DNA of 64,000 bases from Thunnus maccoyii (Eukaryota; Chordata; Actinopteri; Scombriformes; Scombridae). The notes under the pieces were generated by a model that saw only the letters and a program-made list of their open reading frames with translations, was not told where the DNA came from and did no database searches. Position 1 is the first letter of the stretch; the number at the start of each line of letters is the position of its first letter. The DNA lies in assembly GCF_910596095.1 (NCBI RefSeq), contig NC_056546.1, positions 15,321,925 to 15,385,924 on the forward strand, given 5' to 3'. Of this stretch, positions 24,501 to 37,976 are shown one piece after another. Both the position numbers and the translations under genes were made by a program.

Positions 24501-27500
24501 GAGGAGTTGTGGCATTTATTCACCGACAAATAGCCTAAACTGTACACACATTGCACCACTATGTTCACAGCTATACTGCTAACTTCATACTCTCTGCTCT
24601 GGTCACCAGCCCCCCTGTTGTTTTGGACTTTAATATGGTCCTTCAATGTAGCCCAAGACACATTCAGTACACACTGCTAAAAGAATGTGGCCATATGTGG
24701 CCCAGACCACCTCTGAATATGGTCTGAGCGATCAGATCTCAATGCTTCCTCAATGTGTCTTGGGTGCATTCGAACCTATATTTAGAACTGTCCACTTGTG
24801 ATTGGATCACCCAAGACGCATTTTACTGCCAGGTGTGAACAGAGCCTGTGTGTTAAGAGTGTTGACAGTTCAAAAGCTCTGTCTTCCTCTGTGCAGCGGT
24901 ACTACGGTCTGGCCTGCTTCTGAGAAATGAGGTCTGCAGGCTCGTCTGAGATTGGGAGTAAAGACATCACACTGATTTAGAGATGTCTCAGAGGGACAAA
25001 TCTCCTCTTTTCAGTCCTTTGCTTCATTAGGCCACTCACAAAGGAGGGCAGATCAATGGAGGGAGATAGCGCACTCATGTCAAAACGAGAGAAAGGGAAA
25101 TAGATAGATGAAGCTTTATGCTGTGTGAAATGAATGTACTATTCATCTGACAACCTGAGGCAAGCATATGAAATTTAACTAAAGTTTCATAAAAGCTGAA
25201 CACACAGTTGAACATTATGTGACTGCCACTTGTGAAGTTGATCTATGTCTGTAGGGTTAATAAAAGTCGGTGTCTTATTTAAACCCTATTGGCAGACAAG
25301 AAAGCCAATATTGGACAATTCGGCAAAAACCTGGAGTTCAATGTCAATGTTTTTTTTTCATAAAATGCCAACATTTTTTAAATTCTCTGACTCACTACAC
25401 ACTCATTAATCACCCCAACATGCATACTCTTCTTACTTTTTTATACCTCACTACATGTAGGGTACACTATTTTCTGCACTGAAACTTACTTACTTGTAAC
25501 AATAGTAATGGACATAAATCATAAGGTGCAGAATCACAATCCTTAGATACTGGGCTCAAAACTTGCAATTTCAAAGTTGGTGATTTTTGATGTTTTCAAA
25601 TACAGATGGATGACCAATTAAAAGAAAAAACATAGCCTAATATTAAAATGGAGACACAAAACAAATGCAGTTGCCACTATACAGGGTGCAAGGGGTCACA
25701 GAAAGGTTTGATGAGTATGAAAAAATAGGTCATATGCTATGGCTTTTACAGTCAACAGCTCTCAAGCCATTTGAAGCCTATGGAAGGTTTTGGCAGTGCT
25801 CTTCACCACCATCATCAAAACACCAAATGAGAGACTATCTTTGGCAAGAATGGTGTTTCATTCTTCCACAGTTCCAGACATTGTAGCAACTATGTCAAGG
25901 AGCACTGAAGCTGTTCTGGTGACTCATGGAGCCCCATGGTTTTTTCTTTAATTTGTCACCCATCTGTATCTTCTTATGCTGGAAAACACCCTTTGAAAAC
26001 CTACAGAGCAAAATCAATGCATGAAATTTCTTAGGTTGTCTGAACTGACATATTGGGTTTTCACATTACTTAACTACAAAATTACTTCCTAGGATGTGAA
26101 CTTTCAGCACTGGTTTAAATGCAGTTTCTCTATTATGCCCTTACTAGGAAATGGCAGTGAAATTACACTAAGTAATTTTTTCTGTTGTATTTTCAGGCTT
26201 TATTTGTTCTTGAAAGACTGGTTCATTTTAAATTTAAAAACATAAATGCAGCTTTTCAGATGAAGATCAACTTGTGACACATTAAAGCATTACACAGCTA
26301 GTGAACTGTATGTGCAGTGGCCTTATTTCTGAGTGCACACTCTTCATATCTTACAGCTTCAGTGTATCACATTTTTTTTGCAAGCTAATGCTTCTCTGTA
26401 TTCTTCCTAGTGAACAAACAGCTTCCTCTTTAGAAATTGACCAGAGCACAAAGACATCCTTTCAGTTTTCCTCTTTTCATTTTCATCCTATCATCCTCTC
26501 CTAGTCAACTTGCTTTCTCTCCCCTAGTCCACAATTTCCTCATGACCAAACCACCTTAGAGTTGGCAGGAATAATGTTGATGTCAGTCGCTCTACACTAA
26601 ATCAAGCTATATTAGCCCCCACCCCACTCCACCCCCTTCTCACTCTTTTCTCATGCTTTTACTTCTCTCGGGCCTTTCATTGGAAACCATAATTAGTCCT
26701 TCATTAAGCTCTTGGAAATTGCGCTAATGGACTCTGCCATTCAGCCGACATCATTTAAGCTGCAAATCAAGCGACAATGGTTGAGGACACGACTCTGTGT
26801 CATGACTTCATCGGGCAGAGGCTCAATTAAGTCTGGAGTCTCAGCAGGAGTTAGGAGGACATCTCAGACAGTCGGTCTATATGCACAGCTCTTGCTCGAG
26901 TGCAGCAGAGGAAGAAAAAGGAGGAAGCAGAGGGAAGTGGTGATCGGTTGAAGTCGAGCCAATGTTTAGCATCTCCTGGGGGAGGCACATCAGATCCACT
27001 CGAGCAGATAAAACAGAGCGCTAACATCTTTCAACCTTTTCGCTGAGGAACCCCTACAAGTGTGGACAGCGGGAGACCACACAAAAAAACAAATACGACA
27101 CTGTCTAATACAATGAACCACTGACAGTCTGGGAAGCATCACAGTTCAACTGCAGGCCATGGATTCTGTCTCCATGCTACAGTGCAGGCTGATGACATTC
27201 AGTTTCAATAAATCATGTGGCTTTGCTTTCTCTGCATCAGTGTACAGCCCAAGTTATATCCCCCATCCCCCAAAAAAGATTCTTATTTGGCCTATATGTA
27301 TGACTCCATACATATAGGCCACATATTTGGGCCACAATTTGGAATACATGATGGGACATTTTGAGCATGGACAAAGAATATGTAATATTAGCAAGCAAAA
27401 CCTATTTTGTGCTCAATGAATGTATTGTATGTTTAAGTTCATAAAGGTTCATAAAACTAGATTACACAAGATTAACTACTTTGAGCTAAATGCCAATGTC

Positions 27501-30500
27501 AGTATGCTAAAATACAATAACAATACTAACATGATGATGTTTAGTAGGTTTAATGTTTACAACATTCACCATCTTAGTTAAATGTGTTAACATGCTAACA
27601 CCTGCTAATTAGCACTAAATACAAAGTACAGCTGGGGCTGAGTATATATCCTTCGTGCTGCAGGTTATTTATTTAATCCTTTATTTAAACAAGCAGTCTC
27701 ATTTAGATCTCTTTTTCAAGAAAGATCAGTGCACAAGAGAACATAAACAGTATGGACACACACTGCAACACAGACATTTTTAAACCAGAGTAATGGGAGA
27801 ATTTCAATTTTGACCTCACTAGCGCTAGAGGAAAAGTTAAAGGATCACCAGAGTCAGTAGACTTCAACCTCTGGACGCCGTGGATATGTGTAGAAAATGT
27901 CACTGCAATCCATGCAATAGTTCGATCTACAATTCTCGAGCCACACGGATAGAGTGGCTAAAAACTAAAACTACATTTTCTTGAGCCCAGAATAAATTTT
28001 TTTGTTTGCTACAATGAAATTATTATTTGTGTTATATTTATTTCTCTTAAAAATCTAACTTATCTGTTGAAAAAAATCTTTCTTTCTGTTCAAAATATAC
28101 CATTGTGCACTGAGGGATATAATGTCACATATTGAACTAGCAAAAAGAGATGAGATGGTGTAAGACTTACTGTCATTAGAACCTTGATTTTCATCCCAGG
28201 TACGCACATAATCATCCTGCAGAAATACGAAGAAAACAATAATTTGTTAGCAACTGCAGAGAATGAGAAACCATGTAATTTACACTGCAGGCTTGAGCAC
28301 ATAACATATTAACACTCTGTCATCTTCATAGAGGAGAAGAGAAGTAGTTTACATTATCGTTGCACACTGATTTTAATGTGAACATTAGTCTTACAGCATG
28401 ATGATAATTAGCCAAGTGAGTCACACTGGAGACAGACAGGTATGTACTGTGGCTGTAGATCTGCATGGAAATGAGCCCAACAAATCTGCACCCGATGCCT
28501 ATATGTGAGACATATGGCGTTGGGGGGGTGAGCAGCATTTTAAGTGCTCTGACATTTTTTCCCCCAACTTAATCAGAACATTAATTGTTCTAATTAAAAT
28601 GGGCAAGTTGAAGGAGAGTGACGGAGAAGCAGAGATAAAGACACACAAAAAGACGAGGAAATGAGTCATGAATGACAAAGATGTCATACAAAGGCAGCTA
28701 GAGGAACAAAAACGGGAGAGAACTGACCTCTACCTCCTGGTGAAATGACAGCAAACGGAGAGAAAAGAGCCAATATTAGTGAAGAAGAAGAAGAAAGTGT
28801 AATTTTAGATACAGGGTATTATACATTCACTGACATTGTAAAGCCACAAAGAGACTTTTATGTTCACTTTAAAGCCCCTGAAAAATCTTAAATACTTCTT
28901 TATAACACTAAATACTCATGACTACATAAGCAACAAAAGTTAAAGTTCAGGAAAAACACATCATGGATCTTGTAGGACCCCATCACTCTTAATTGAACCA
29001 TAATAATCCTTTATAATAAAAAAAATGATTAAGAACATTTGTTTTAAGGGCTTTTAATATTAAATAAAGGTAGAAGTGAAGATTAAATTCATACACTGAC
29101 TGAATCAAGACCTTTCTCACTAATTTTCTAGTGCTGAAACTGAAAACATGTCTCGATAAACCCCAAAATTCATAACAGTGTATGAACATTAAATTAGACA
29201 CATTTTTGATCGGAGTTCAGCAGTTAGAAGGGGATCCCAGGGGAGACAGTACAGATGTAAAGCTTTTTCAGCATATTGCTGTGTCTGAAATAATAAACAT
29301 GAGTCATTTCAAGATATTTACAACCCCCCACCCCACTCCCACCCCCCCTCCTTAGTGATGACTTACTCATCACCGTAAACATTTACTGTACTGGAAAGCG
29401 TGCGCCAAACAGCTCCCCAGGAGGCGATAAATCCCGACACAACACATGAAATAAGCAGCTCTTGTGAAAGCTGGGACCTTCTTCTTTGACTCTCACAGTT
29501 TTATCTCACAGAGGTAAATATTTTCATCACTGGCAAGGACTCCGCTCGAGCATTGAAATCTACCAAACTGCACTAATGTGGCTCTGCTCATCCTCTACTC
29601 ACTGCTGCGCCAAGCTCATTTCCCTCTCCTCAGTGACAGCAAAATCACTTCCAGTAAACTGGTTTGTGTCTGTGAGAGCGAGAGTCTGGATTTTAAGTCA
29701 ACACTCACAGCTGAGCTATATGAATGATTGTTGGTTGTGTAGTTTAACCTTGTTGGGCCTGATGGAGTCAAACATCGGCAGGGTAAGACCTCAAAGAGTT
29801 TACGACTTGACCATTAATCCGACGCCTCCCATGCCTCCTTTATTGATGCTTCAGCTCCTGCATTATTTAGCAGCCTTTCTCTATTTGTGTTTCTGCCAGG
29901 ACCGATGAGGAAAGTGTCCTGCTGCGCTGACGGCACTGGAAATCAATGATTTCATAAAAAAGAAAGAGGCTGCAGAAAATGTATTCAGGGGTAAAATAAA
30001 TTCTCCTGAGTGTAAATGTAAGTGAGCATGAAGCGCAGAGCGCAGTGACAAGTTTGGCACACAGCAGAGAGGTTACATCACCCGAAAAATATGACTCATA
30101 AACCCAAATTCCGATGAGAAGACTGCCTCTCTTTACACCAAAGTGATTAGAGGAAGCAGGCTGAGAGTTGAAAATGTTCAGCTGTATCCAGAAACTCTGT
30201 GATCTACCTGATAACATCAGAAAGATCTCCTCTTGTTAAACAGAGCGGGGAAGCTTTCCCATCGCATCGAACATGGCAGACTGTTCACCCTGCTGCCGAG
30301 CTCCACAATACTGATTGACAGATCGCAATCCCTCATATCTGTGGGATGAGGATCACGACCCGTTGAGCCTGTCCCCTGTTAAATTGGGCTCAACTCAGGA
30401 GGAACGGCGCTGTGTCGCACTGATCTCTGAGAAAGTGTATGTTTTTGTACAGGTGTGAAAGACAGAGATTGTACTTATTGAGTGGGTTGAAAAAAGAAGA

Positions 30501-32269
30501 ACAAACAGGAAATTGGTTTAAATGAACCTTTGAGTGTGTGTGTGTGTGTGTGTGTATCCATCTGACAGGATGTGCTTGTGAGTGACAGGTGTTTCTGGGT
30601 AAATGTCAGCTGTCAGATGCACTCTGAGTTCACTGCGGTAATCCTGAGGGGGTTGCTCATCATGACAGCGGAGCGCATCACCACCTCATCACCGAAAAAG
30701 GACACTGTGATAACACTCTCATGTGGAGTGGCGCGCAGGCTCGTGTGGCGGATAGAGGTTTATACTTGACCTTTTCTCGCAATCACTGTTAATATATGCG
30801 TTCAGTGGATTCATAGAACCCATGCAGAACAGCATAGAGCGCCGTACTCTATATATCAAAAAACGGCAGGAGTCACAACATTCAAAAAATAATCAATTTC
30901 AGCCCCAAATCTCCGACTTTGATTTATGCCTGTGTAACTTTTTTATCAGTGAGGTGAAAAAGCCTCAAAGTAAATACAAAAGGAGCCAGTTTCAACCTCT
31001 TATGTTAAACTGATCAAGAAATGTAATTTCTGTGTCTGTCCTTGATTAAAAAAAAAACAACCTAATAGTTCATTGGCACAGGTTTGATCTAAGAAAGGCA
31101 GTTGATTGTGTAGTTCCCTTGAATTTTCCCACAAGGGTTCAGCATGCTAGGCACCTGCACTGCAGACTAAGTGCCACTCTACACTCAAGGTCCTGCTTAC
31201 TGTAATCTCCCTCCAGACCTTGTTGAGGACTGGGCTACATGCCCACCTCTTGTGCTGCTGAAGTCCCTTTCTCATCCTCTTCCCAGTCGACTCTGTCAAC
31301 AGCGAAAGGTCCTTAAGCAAACGCAAGAACGCCCCTCAAAGACAAGAGTCACTAAGACATGAGGATTCAAAGAGGCTGACCGTGAACAATGGAGAGCAAA
31401 AATCAGCGGATCAGCAAGCAGCAAAACATCCTAATTTTAGCTTAAAATTGTAAAAAAAATAGACTTAGAGTGATTTCAGTATTCAAAAAGTGCAATAAAT
31501 ATCTCTTTTTTGAAATAATGCCTCTTATTTTACATCAGTGATAATCTTGAGGAAGCACAGTACTGAAATTAACTCTGCTGGATAATGTTGTAGCACAAAA
31601 TAAAACCCCAAATATGATGAAATAAAACTGAAAAATGAAAAATGAACTTGCCCCAAGGTTGTCTTCAGCAGCAATGCTACATAAAGCATCGCATCACTTC
31701 CTCCCACCTCAAGATCCACATAAAGACTTGCTGTTCACAGCCTCTGAGCTTTGGTTTACAGATCACATGAGACGCGCCTGAAATGAAACAAAACCCCTCA
31801 ACAATATTCTCATCCTATATGTCCTCTTATCTCTGCGCACACTGGGCTGCAGGGCACGAGAAGCAAGCCCGCTGATGCCTGTTTTTCTGCATGCGCACGG
31901 AGCTCTGAGCTCTTGCAGAGCGGAGGCAGAGCATGAAACGCTGAAGGGGTCTGGTTTGCTTCTCTTACAGGACCGAGTCAAGAGCGAGGCTTATGTAAGA
32001 GAGAGCTGAGAGGACTGGATGAACAGAAGGTAACGTGGGGGTTAGCGGGAAACATAAGAAGCAGATTGAATGGATCCGAATTTGGGGTTTGTGACCCCAT
32101 ATGGCTCACAAGGTGACTCAGAGGTGATGTACAGGATAATATTATCTATCCAGGCCTCTAATTTTAACTTTTGATAAATTGTATTAATCTTTTAGTGTTT
32201 TCTCTCCATTTTCAGCATATTGAACAGTTCCCTTTACATCCTGTGGGTTTAAATGTGGAATTTTTAATA

Positions 32270-32321
<52 letters not shown>

Positions 32322-33465
32322 TATATTTCCATTAATTTAATTTCTTTCTGATTGTTCTGTATTGATTTCTCTTTTTTGTGATTATGTTTTATCTGCAGAG
32401 ACTCTGATATATTTCAACAATTGCAAACTCCATTTCTCATTTGTACTTGAATGTAAAAGCACAGGTGCGCTCTTTTTGATGTTATTGTAACTTTGGGGTT
32501 TGTTGAACATTTGCCCTGATGAGAGCCTTGTTGGTGTCATTGTTACAGAGCGTTCAATTCGTTAATAATACTTAAGTTCAAATGGAGATGGGAAAAACAG
32601 GTTTAATGTACTATGCTCCCAACAAATGGACTGAGTTACAAAAAGTTTTGAAATTAAAATTGGTTTTGAACATTTTTTAAACATTATACTCAAGAATTTT
32701 GAAAGCTTTATTAATCCTGTGCATGCATCTCTCTTGAAAAAGAATCTTTGATCTCAATAAGAAGACGTGTTTAGCTTTAAATAGATAAAAGTTAGAATGG
32801 CAGAAAATCCCTTATTTGCATTTGAAAAGCATATATTAGTTGAAAGATAAATTATAACTTTACATTACTTTTGTTTTTTAGAAGAATTATTAACTGTGCT
32901 TGTTTCCCCCATAGTCTTGATTACATTAATAAAAACACATTTTGGACCTTACAGTGGGAAAGTTCAGCCACAGTGACTGGTTTTTCTGAAAGTCTGATTT
33001 AGGATTAATAATGTGCATTTTTCTAATGCTTTAGTTTGCAGATAGATTTCAATATTAATCTGAAAACATACTTTGAGAGATTAATAGACAAATAGTCGGT
33101 ATTACAGGTTCAAACGAGCAACCTCTCTCATACTCAAGGGACAAAAATAATAATGTACTGCGCTGTCTGCATTGAATTGTGTGACACTGCTGGAGATATT
33201 GTTCATTATAATAATAAATCCCCTTTTTCATTTGAAGCAATGATTGTAGTCAGAAATACTGTGACAGCAAAGGGTGGATAAAAGGTCAAATACAAAGCCT
33301 GGCTGAAAATTGCACTCAATTATGTAACCGCAGAATTGCTTTTTCCATTTAATTGAATACAAAGTCAAAGGTAAAGGACAAAAGAATTGACTGGTTTCAC
33401 TGAATTTGACAGAAAATTTGATACGGTTGAATTTGTTTTGCCCTCGTAGTTTTGCAATATGCACA

Positions 33466-33503
<38 letters not shown>

Positions 33504-36500
33504 TCACACACACACACACTAGCACAGATACAGCTATAAAAATCACACTTAGTCCACAAAGTCTCTATGCACTCATGCCAGCCCTGTACTCACTGTCTAT
33601 AAATAAAATCCACCCTTGTACCTTTCAGGGCCCTGCAGGGAATAAGGAAACAGTCTGCAACTCACAGGAGAAACTGGTACAAAACAGCGAGAACCTTCAC
33701 ACTTCACTGAAAACACGGAGCCCGAGTGAAAAAAAGACTTGTAGAACAATGGAAAATCAATGAAGCTGCCTTGGTAGGGACTACAAGAAGGCTAAGAATA
33801 AGCCAATAATTTGAGACAGGGGAGCCTAAAACAATGTAATTGAATAAGAGAGTCACAATCAGATCTGCAGCAAAAGTGGACTGAAATCTGGACAGACTGG
33901 CTGCCATTTCTAGTGCCTAACGTCATCAGGCTTACTCATATCTAAAGCTGCAAAAAAAATCCTTAAAAATAGATTCACATGTTTGTTTTTGTATCTTGCT
34001 TCAAATAACTGCAGTTTCAAATGAGCTACGAAGGCCTTTAAATATTCTATATTGCAGACAAAAGTCTAATTTGGTCAAAATCACACACTTTTACTTAGAT
34101 TTTCTAAATTTAAGGTATGTTCAGTGAAGTTTTGTTTGCATTTCTTGGCATTTAATATATGAAATTCTTCAACAGTAGTCATGTCATGTCTTGACTTCAT
34201 GCTGATCAACTTCTCAGCGACCAGCTCCTCTCTATAAAAGCATCTTAGCTCCAGAGAGTATGAGTTTCTGTATGTGTGCGTGTATCTGCCTATATTTTTC
34301 CGATTTTGATTACTGCGAACACTTTCTCAACAAGCCTACTCTCAGGTGCGAAAACATCCAGATTGGGGCTGTTATTTCCAACCACTTCAAAGCCCGCGTC
34401 GCCGACCTCACACTGTCTGTGACTCAGTCTGGCTCGAGCCTAAAGGTACTAACACTTATGTGGCATTTAGGGACAGCTGCTGACACTTGGAGTTATTGTT
34501 AGTTTTAACAGTAAAAAAGGTGTTATTTATTAAACCAAACTGACAGAATCTCAAAAGCCACGTACAATCTTTATTACTGTTGATAAGTTGACTATTTAAG
34601 TTTTGTGACTACAGGAGGACACTGGAAGTATCCCAAAAAGAGCTCATTACAGGCAGACTCCTGGATGTCAGTTCTCTGCAGCACATGACCTATTTGGCAT
34701 ACCGACTCCCAGGTGCAGCCAAAACAGAAGCAGGTCACGCCGAGAAGTCATGCATGTGAGATGCTGAGATGCAACTACTGGCAGGGGGATTTCTGGCATC
34801 TGTGAGGAAGAATGTTGTACAAAAGGATGCTTTCAAATATCTTTTGCAGCTGTTAGTCACACCTGTACGGACAGCGCCGGATGATGATGCATCAATTCAA
34901 TTTAGTGTGCGACTGTATTGGGTGTAGAAATTTGATATTTATCATCCTCCTTCACTTCTGGAAAATCCTCTCCCTGTCTCTCTGCGGCACCTGTGCCCTT
35001 CAGCTGTGGCTATTGTACTGCAGTGGGAAGCAGCTGTAGCCGTGCAAGCGGAGCATGATGAAAGGCTGTTTCCTTTTTTTTTTTTTTCTTCTTCTACTCA
35101 ATTACAGCCCACCTAGGCCTCTGGTAGCCAGCCAAGACACCCCACAGCGCACCAGTAGGCCATCCAAACCCTGAATAACCGAGCCATTTCTCCCAAAAAC
35201 TGTCGGAGCTGATCGAGACGCGCTCCATCTGCATCGCCAACAGAGCTGTGGACTTTTGCAGCCTCTCAGAGAATCTGGATAAGGAACGCTTGCCAGAACA
35301 AAGCATGACTAGATAGAATAATGGATTTCTGATAAGCTGTTATCATCACTCATAACATTAATGCATCAGTAGCAGCCTATTCTAACATCAGAGGGCTGTG
35401 GCTTTATGCACAGACTGTCTGCACGATAAGAAAGCCAGACTGAGCATAGGGCCAGTGATAATAATTTACCGTTCGTCTGGAGAGTCTTTAATGGAGTATT
35501 TGGCTCCAGTGTTACAGATGCCATTATCCACAATTATGTTTCATATGCTTTGGTGAAATAATAAAAAGAAGCACTGAGGGGTGTAACCGCAATCACGAAA
35601 CATTAAAATTCTGTTGGACTGAAGCCAGTTTAAGAGCAAGAGAGGTCAAAATCATAGAGGAGAATATGAGTAGCAAAAGTAAACCTGCTGTCAAAATGGT
35701 GCAAAAGAACATAACATCACCTCGTAAGGAGGATTGCCAGGAACTGCCCCAAGTGTTCCCATCACTCTGCATATTTAATCTGGTGTTGATGAGGGATCTG
35801 ATGTTTTTGTGTTGGCACAGAGTGTTTTCTGTTCATTAAAAATGAAGTGAATGAATAACAGGTGCGGGCACAATTGGTACTGGGTGGTCCAGAGTTGCGT
35901 GACTGTACAGGCGTGTGGTTTGTACCAGGCACAGACAGTGCAGCATGGGATGGGAGAAAGTAGATAAAATGAGAAAATTAAATTTAAAAAGAAAAAAAAT
36001 CATAGACACAGTGCCTTTCATGTCATGTTCATACTGGCATGCATAATGGATGCCAGCAATAAACATCCTCATGCTGGCTAAACTTGCATTACATGTCCCA
36101 ATCATCATCCATTTTTAGGCACATATCCGAGTTCATCTTAAATCAACAGGAACAAAACATCAGACCAATTTCATGGCTCGGTGAATTCATGGACAGTATC
36201 ATTTTAACAAGGTAAGTTGAGCAAAAAAATGGACTTTACTGTTGATTTGGCTTTAGTAGACACATCAAATTGGATCTGCTGTGCATAGAATGCAGTAGTC
36301 TGCAGTCATTTAATTTCATACTGAAATCAAGACAGACAAAGCCTAAATTGGTGAGATGATCCCAGTTGATGTCTAATTGTCCCTGAAATTGAGTCTCTGA
36401 ATTTCTGTCATATTTGGGATCTGGAAGAATAATACATAACACAGACCATCACATGTCCATATGTGCTTAATATTGTAAAGATGTACTTTAATATCATATC

Positions 36501-37104
36501 TGCAATGTCTTTCTAGTTACTGTATTTCTCCATCTTTTAACCATTCATTAGAGCTATCTGATTCTATTTTGAACTCCATATTTAAAGTTCATTATTAATA
36601 AGATGTCCCAGTTGTGATGATTAATTAACACTTATGTCCAAAATGTTCTAAATCAGAGCAAAATATATGAATGAATAAATCCATATTGTGTCAATTTTAA
36701 CTAAAAGTGACTAATTTATTAGAATATATCATAACTATGGAGCAGAACTCTCAAAGCCTTTGGGTTATAATAACAACTCTGCCTTCAGTTACCATTGCTG
36801 CCTTCCCTGTTTTCTTTTTTTTTTTTTCCTACCCTGGATTTGGTGCATTAGTGGAATGAAATGTTGAGTGCACCTGTCAGATTAAAGGATTGAAGGTATC
36901 CCATTCTATTATTTGTTGACTGTAACTGTTAAATCTAATCTCCTTGTCTTCCTGTGAAATAGATTGAATTGAAGTGGTGGAAGCTATTTTTATTAGAAGT
37001 GAAAGAGCCTCTTATCCCAATTCTGCTTTTACATTTTGCAAGAGAATAAATATAAAATATTTACAGTATCATTCTGCAGCCTATGTATTGTGTGCGTGTG
37101 TTTA

Positions 37105-37150
<46 letters not shown>

Positions 37151-37928
37151 TGTACATGCAAAAGGGAGAATGAAAGAGCTCCTCTTTCATGTTGTGCAGC
37201 TTTGATTATTGCTTTCCAGTGTTGGATTAATATTCAACATTCTGCTCTCGGAGGACTGTGTGAGTCAACATCAATTTGTGTAATCTGAGTACCTATAACT
37301 GTGTCGTTGGCAGTGCTTTACACATCAACCAAATAATTCCCAGAGACTCAACCATTGTGCTCATTTTCCAGTTCGGATTGTTTTCCTAGCTCAAAGGCCA
37401 ACATGATGTAACATTAATTAAAGGTTGATTATAAAGAATATTATAGAATATTCAGCAGCTCTCATTAAGAATCATCAAAAAAATAATTGTTGGTTGCAAA
37501 AAGGGTGTTGAGTTTGAATGATAGGGGGAAAAAATGCTAATATAGGATGTTTCCACTTATTCTTGCAGCCTGAAGCAGGACTGGTGAGAGGATAGAGTCA
37601 TCAAACTCCCTGAGAAACATGCTCCATTTCAACACCATAACACAGAGACTGCTGTTGCTACGGCAGCAAGCTGAAATCAAAGTGGTTTCTATTGGCGATT
37701 CCCTCAGGAGGTTCAGTGGTTCGCTTCTCTGATGTTTCTCCTGTCATCATCATCATCACCAGAGACACCACCATTGATGCCCTTTAACACGCTTGCAAAT
37801 ACATGCTCGTGTGAAGCTTACACACACACACAAACACACACACACACACACACACACACGCACGTGCACGCACACAGCCCTGCAGTCACACTTGCACAAG
37901 TATAGACACGATCTTGCATGCATATGCG

Positions 37929-37976
<48 letters not shown>

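Noticed and set aside
29486-29908. 140-residue open frame in spock2 intron 1
   Set aside because: No recognised domain, ordinary intronic composition and no splice or promoter support; length is within chance for this span.
34232-34502. TATAAAAG motif followed by an 80-residue open frame
   Set aside because: Suggestive spacing, but the frame is Cys-rich low-complexity at its start, matches nothing known and ends at an arbitrary stop.
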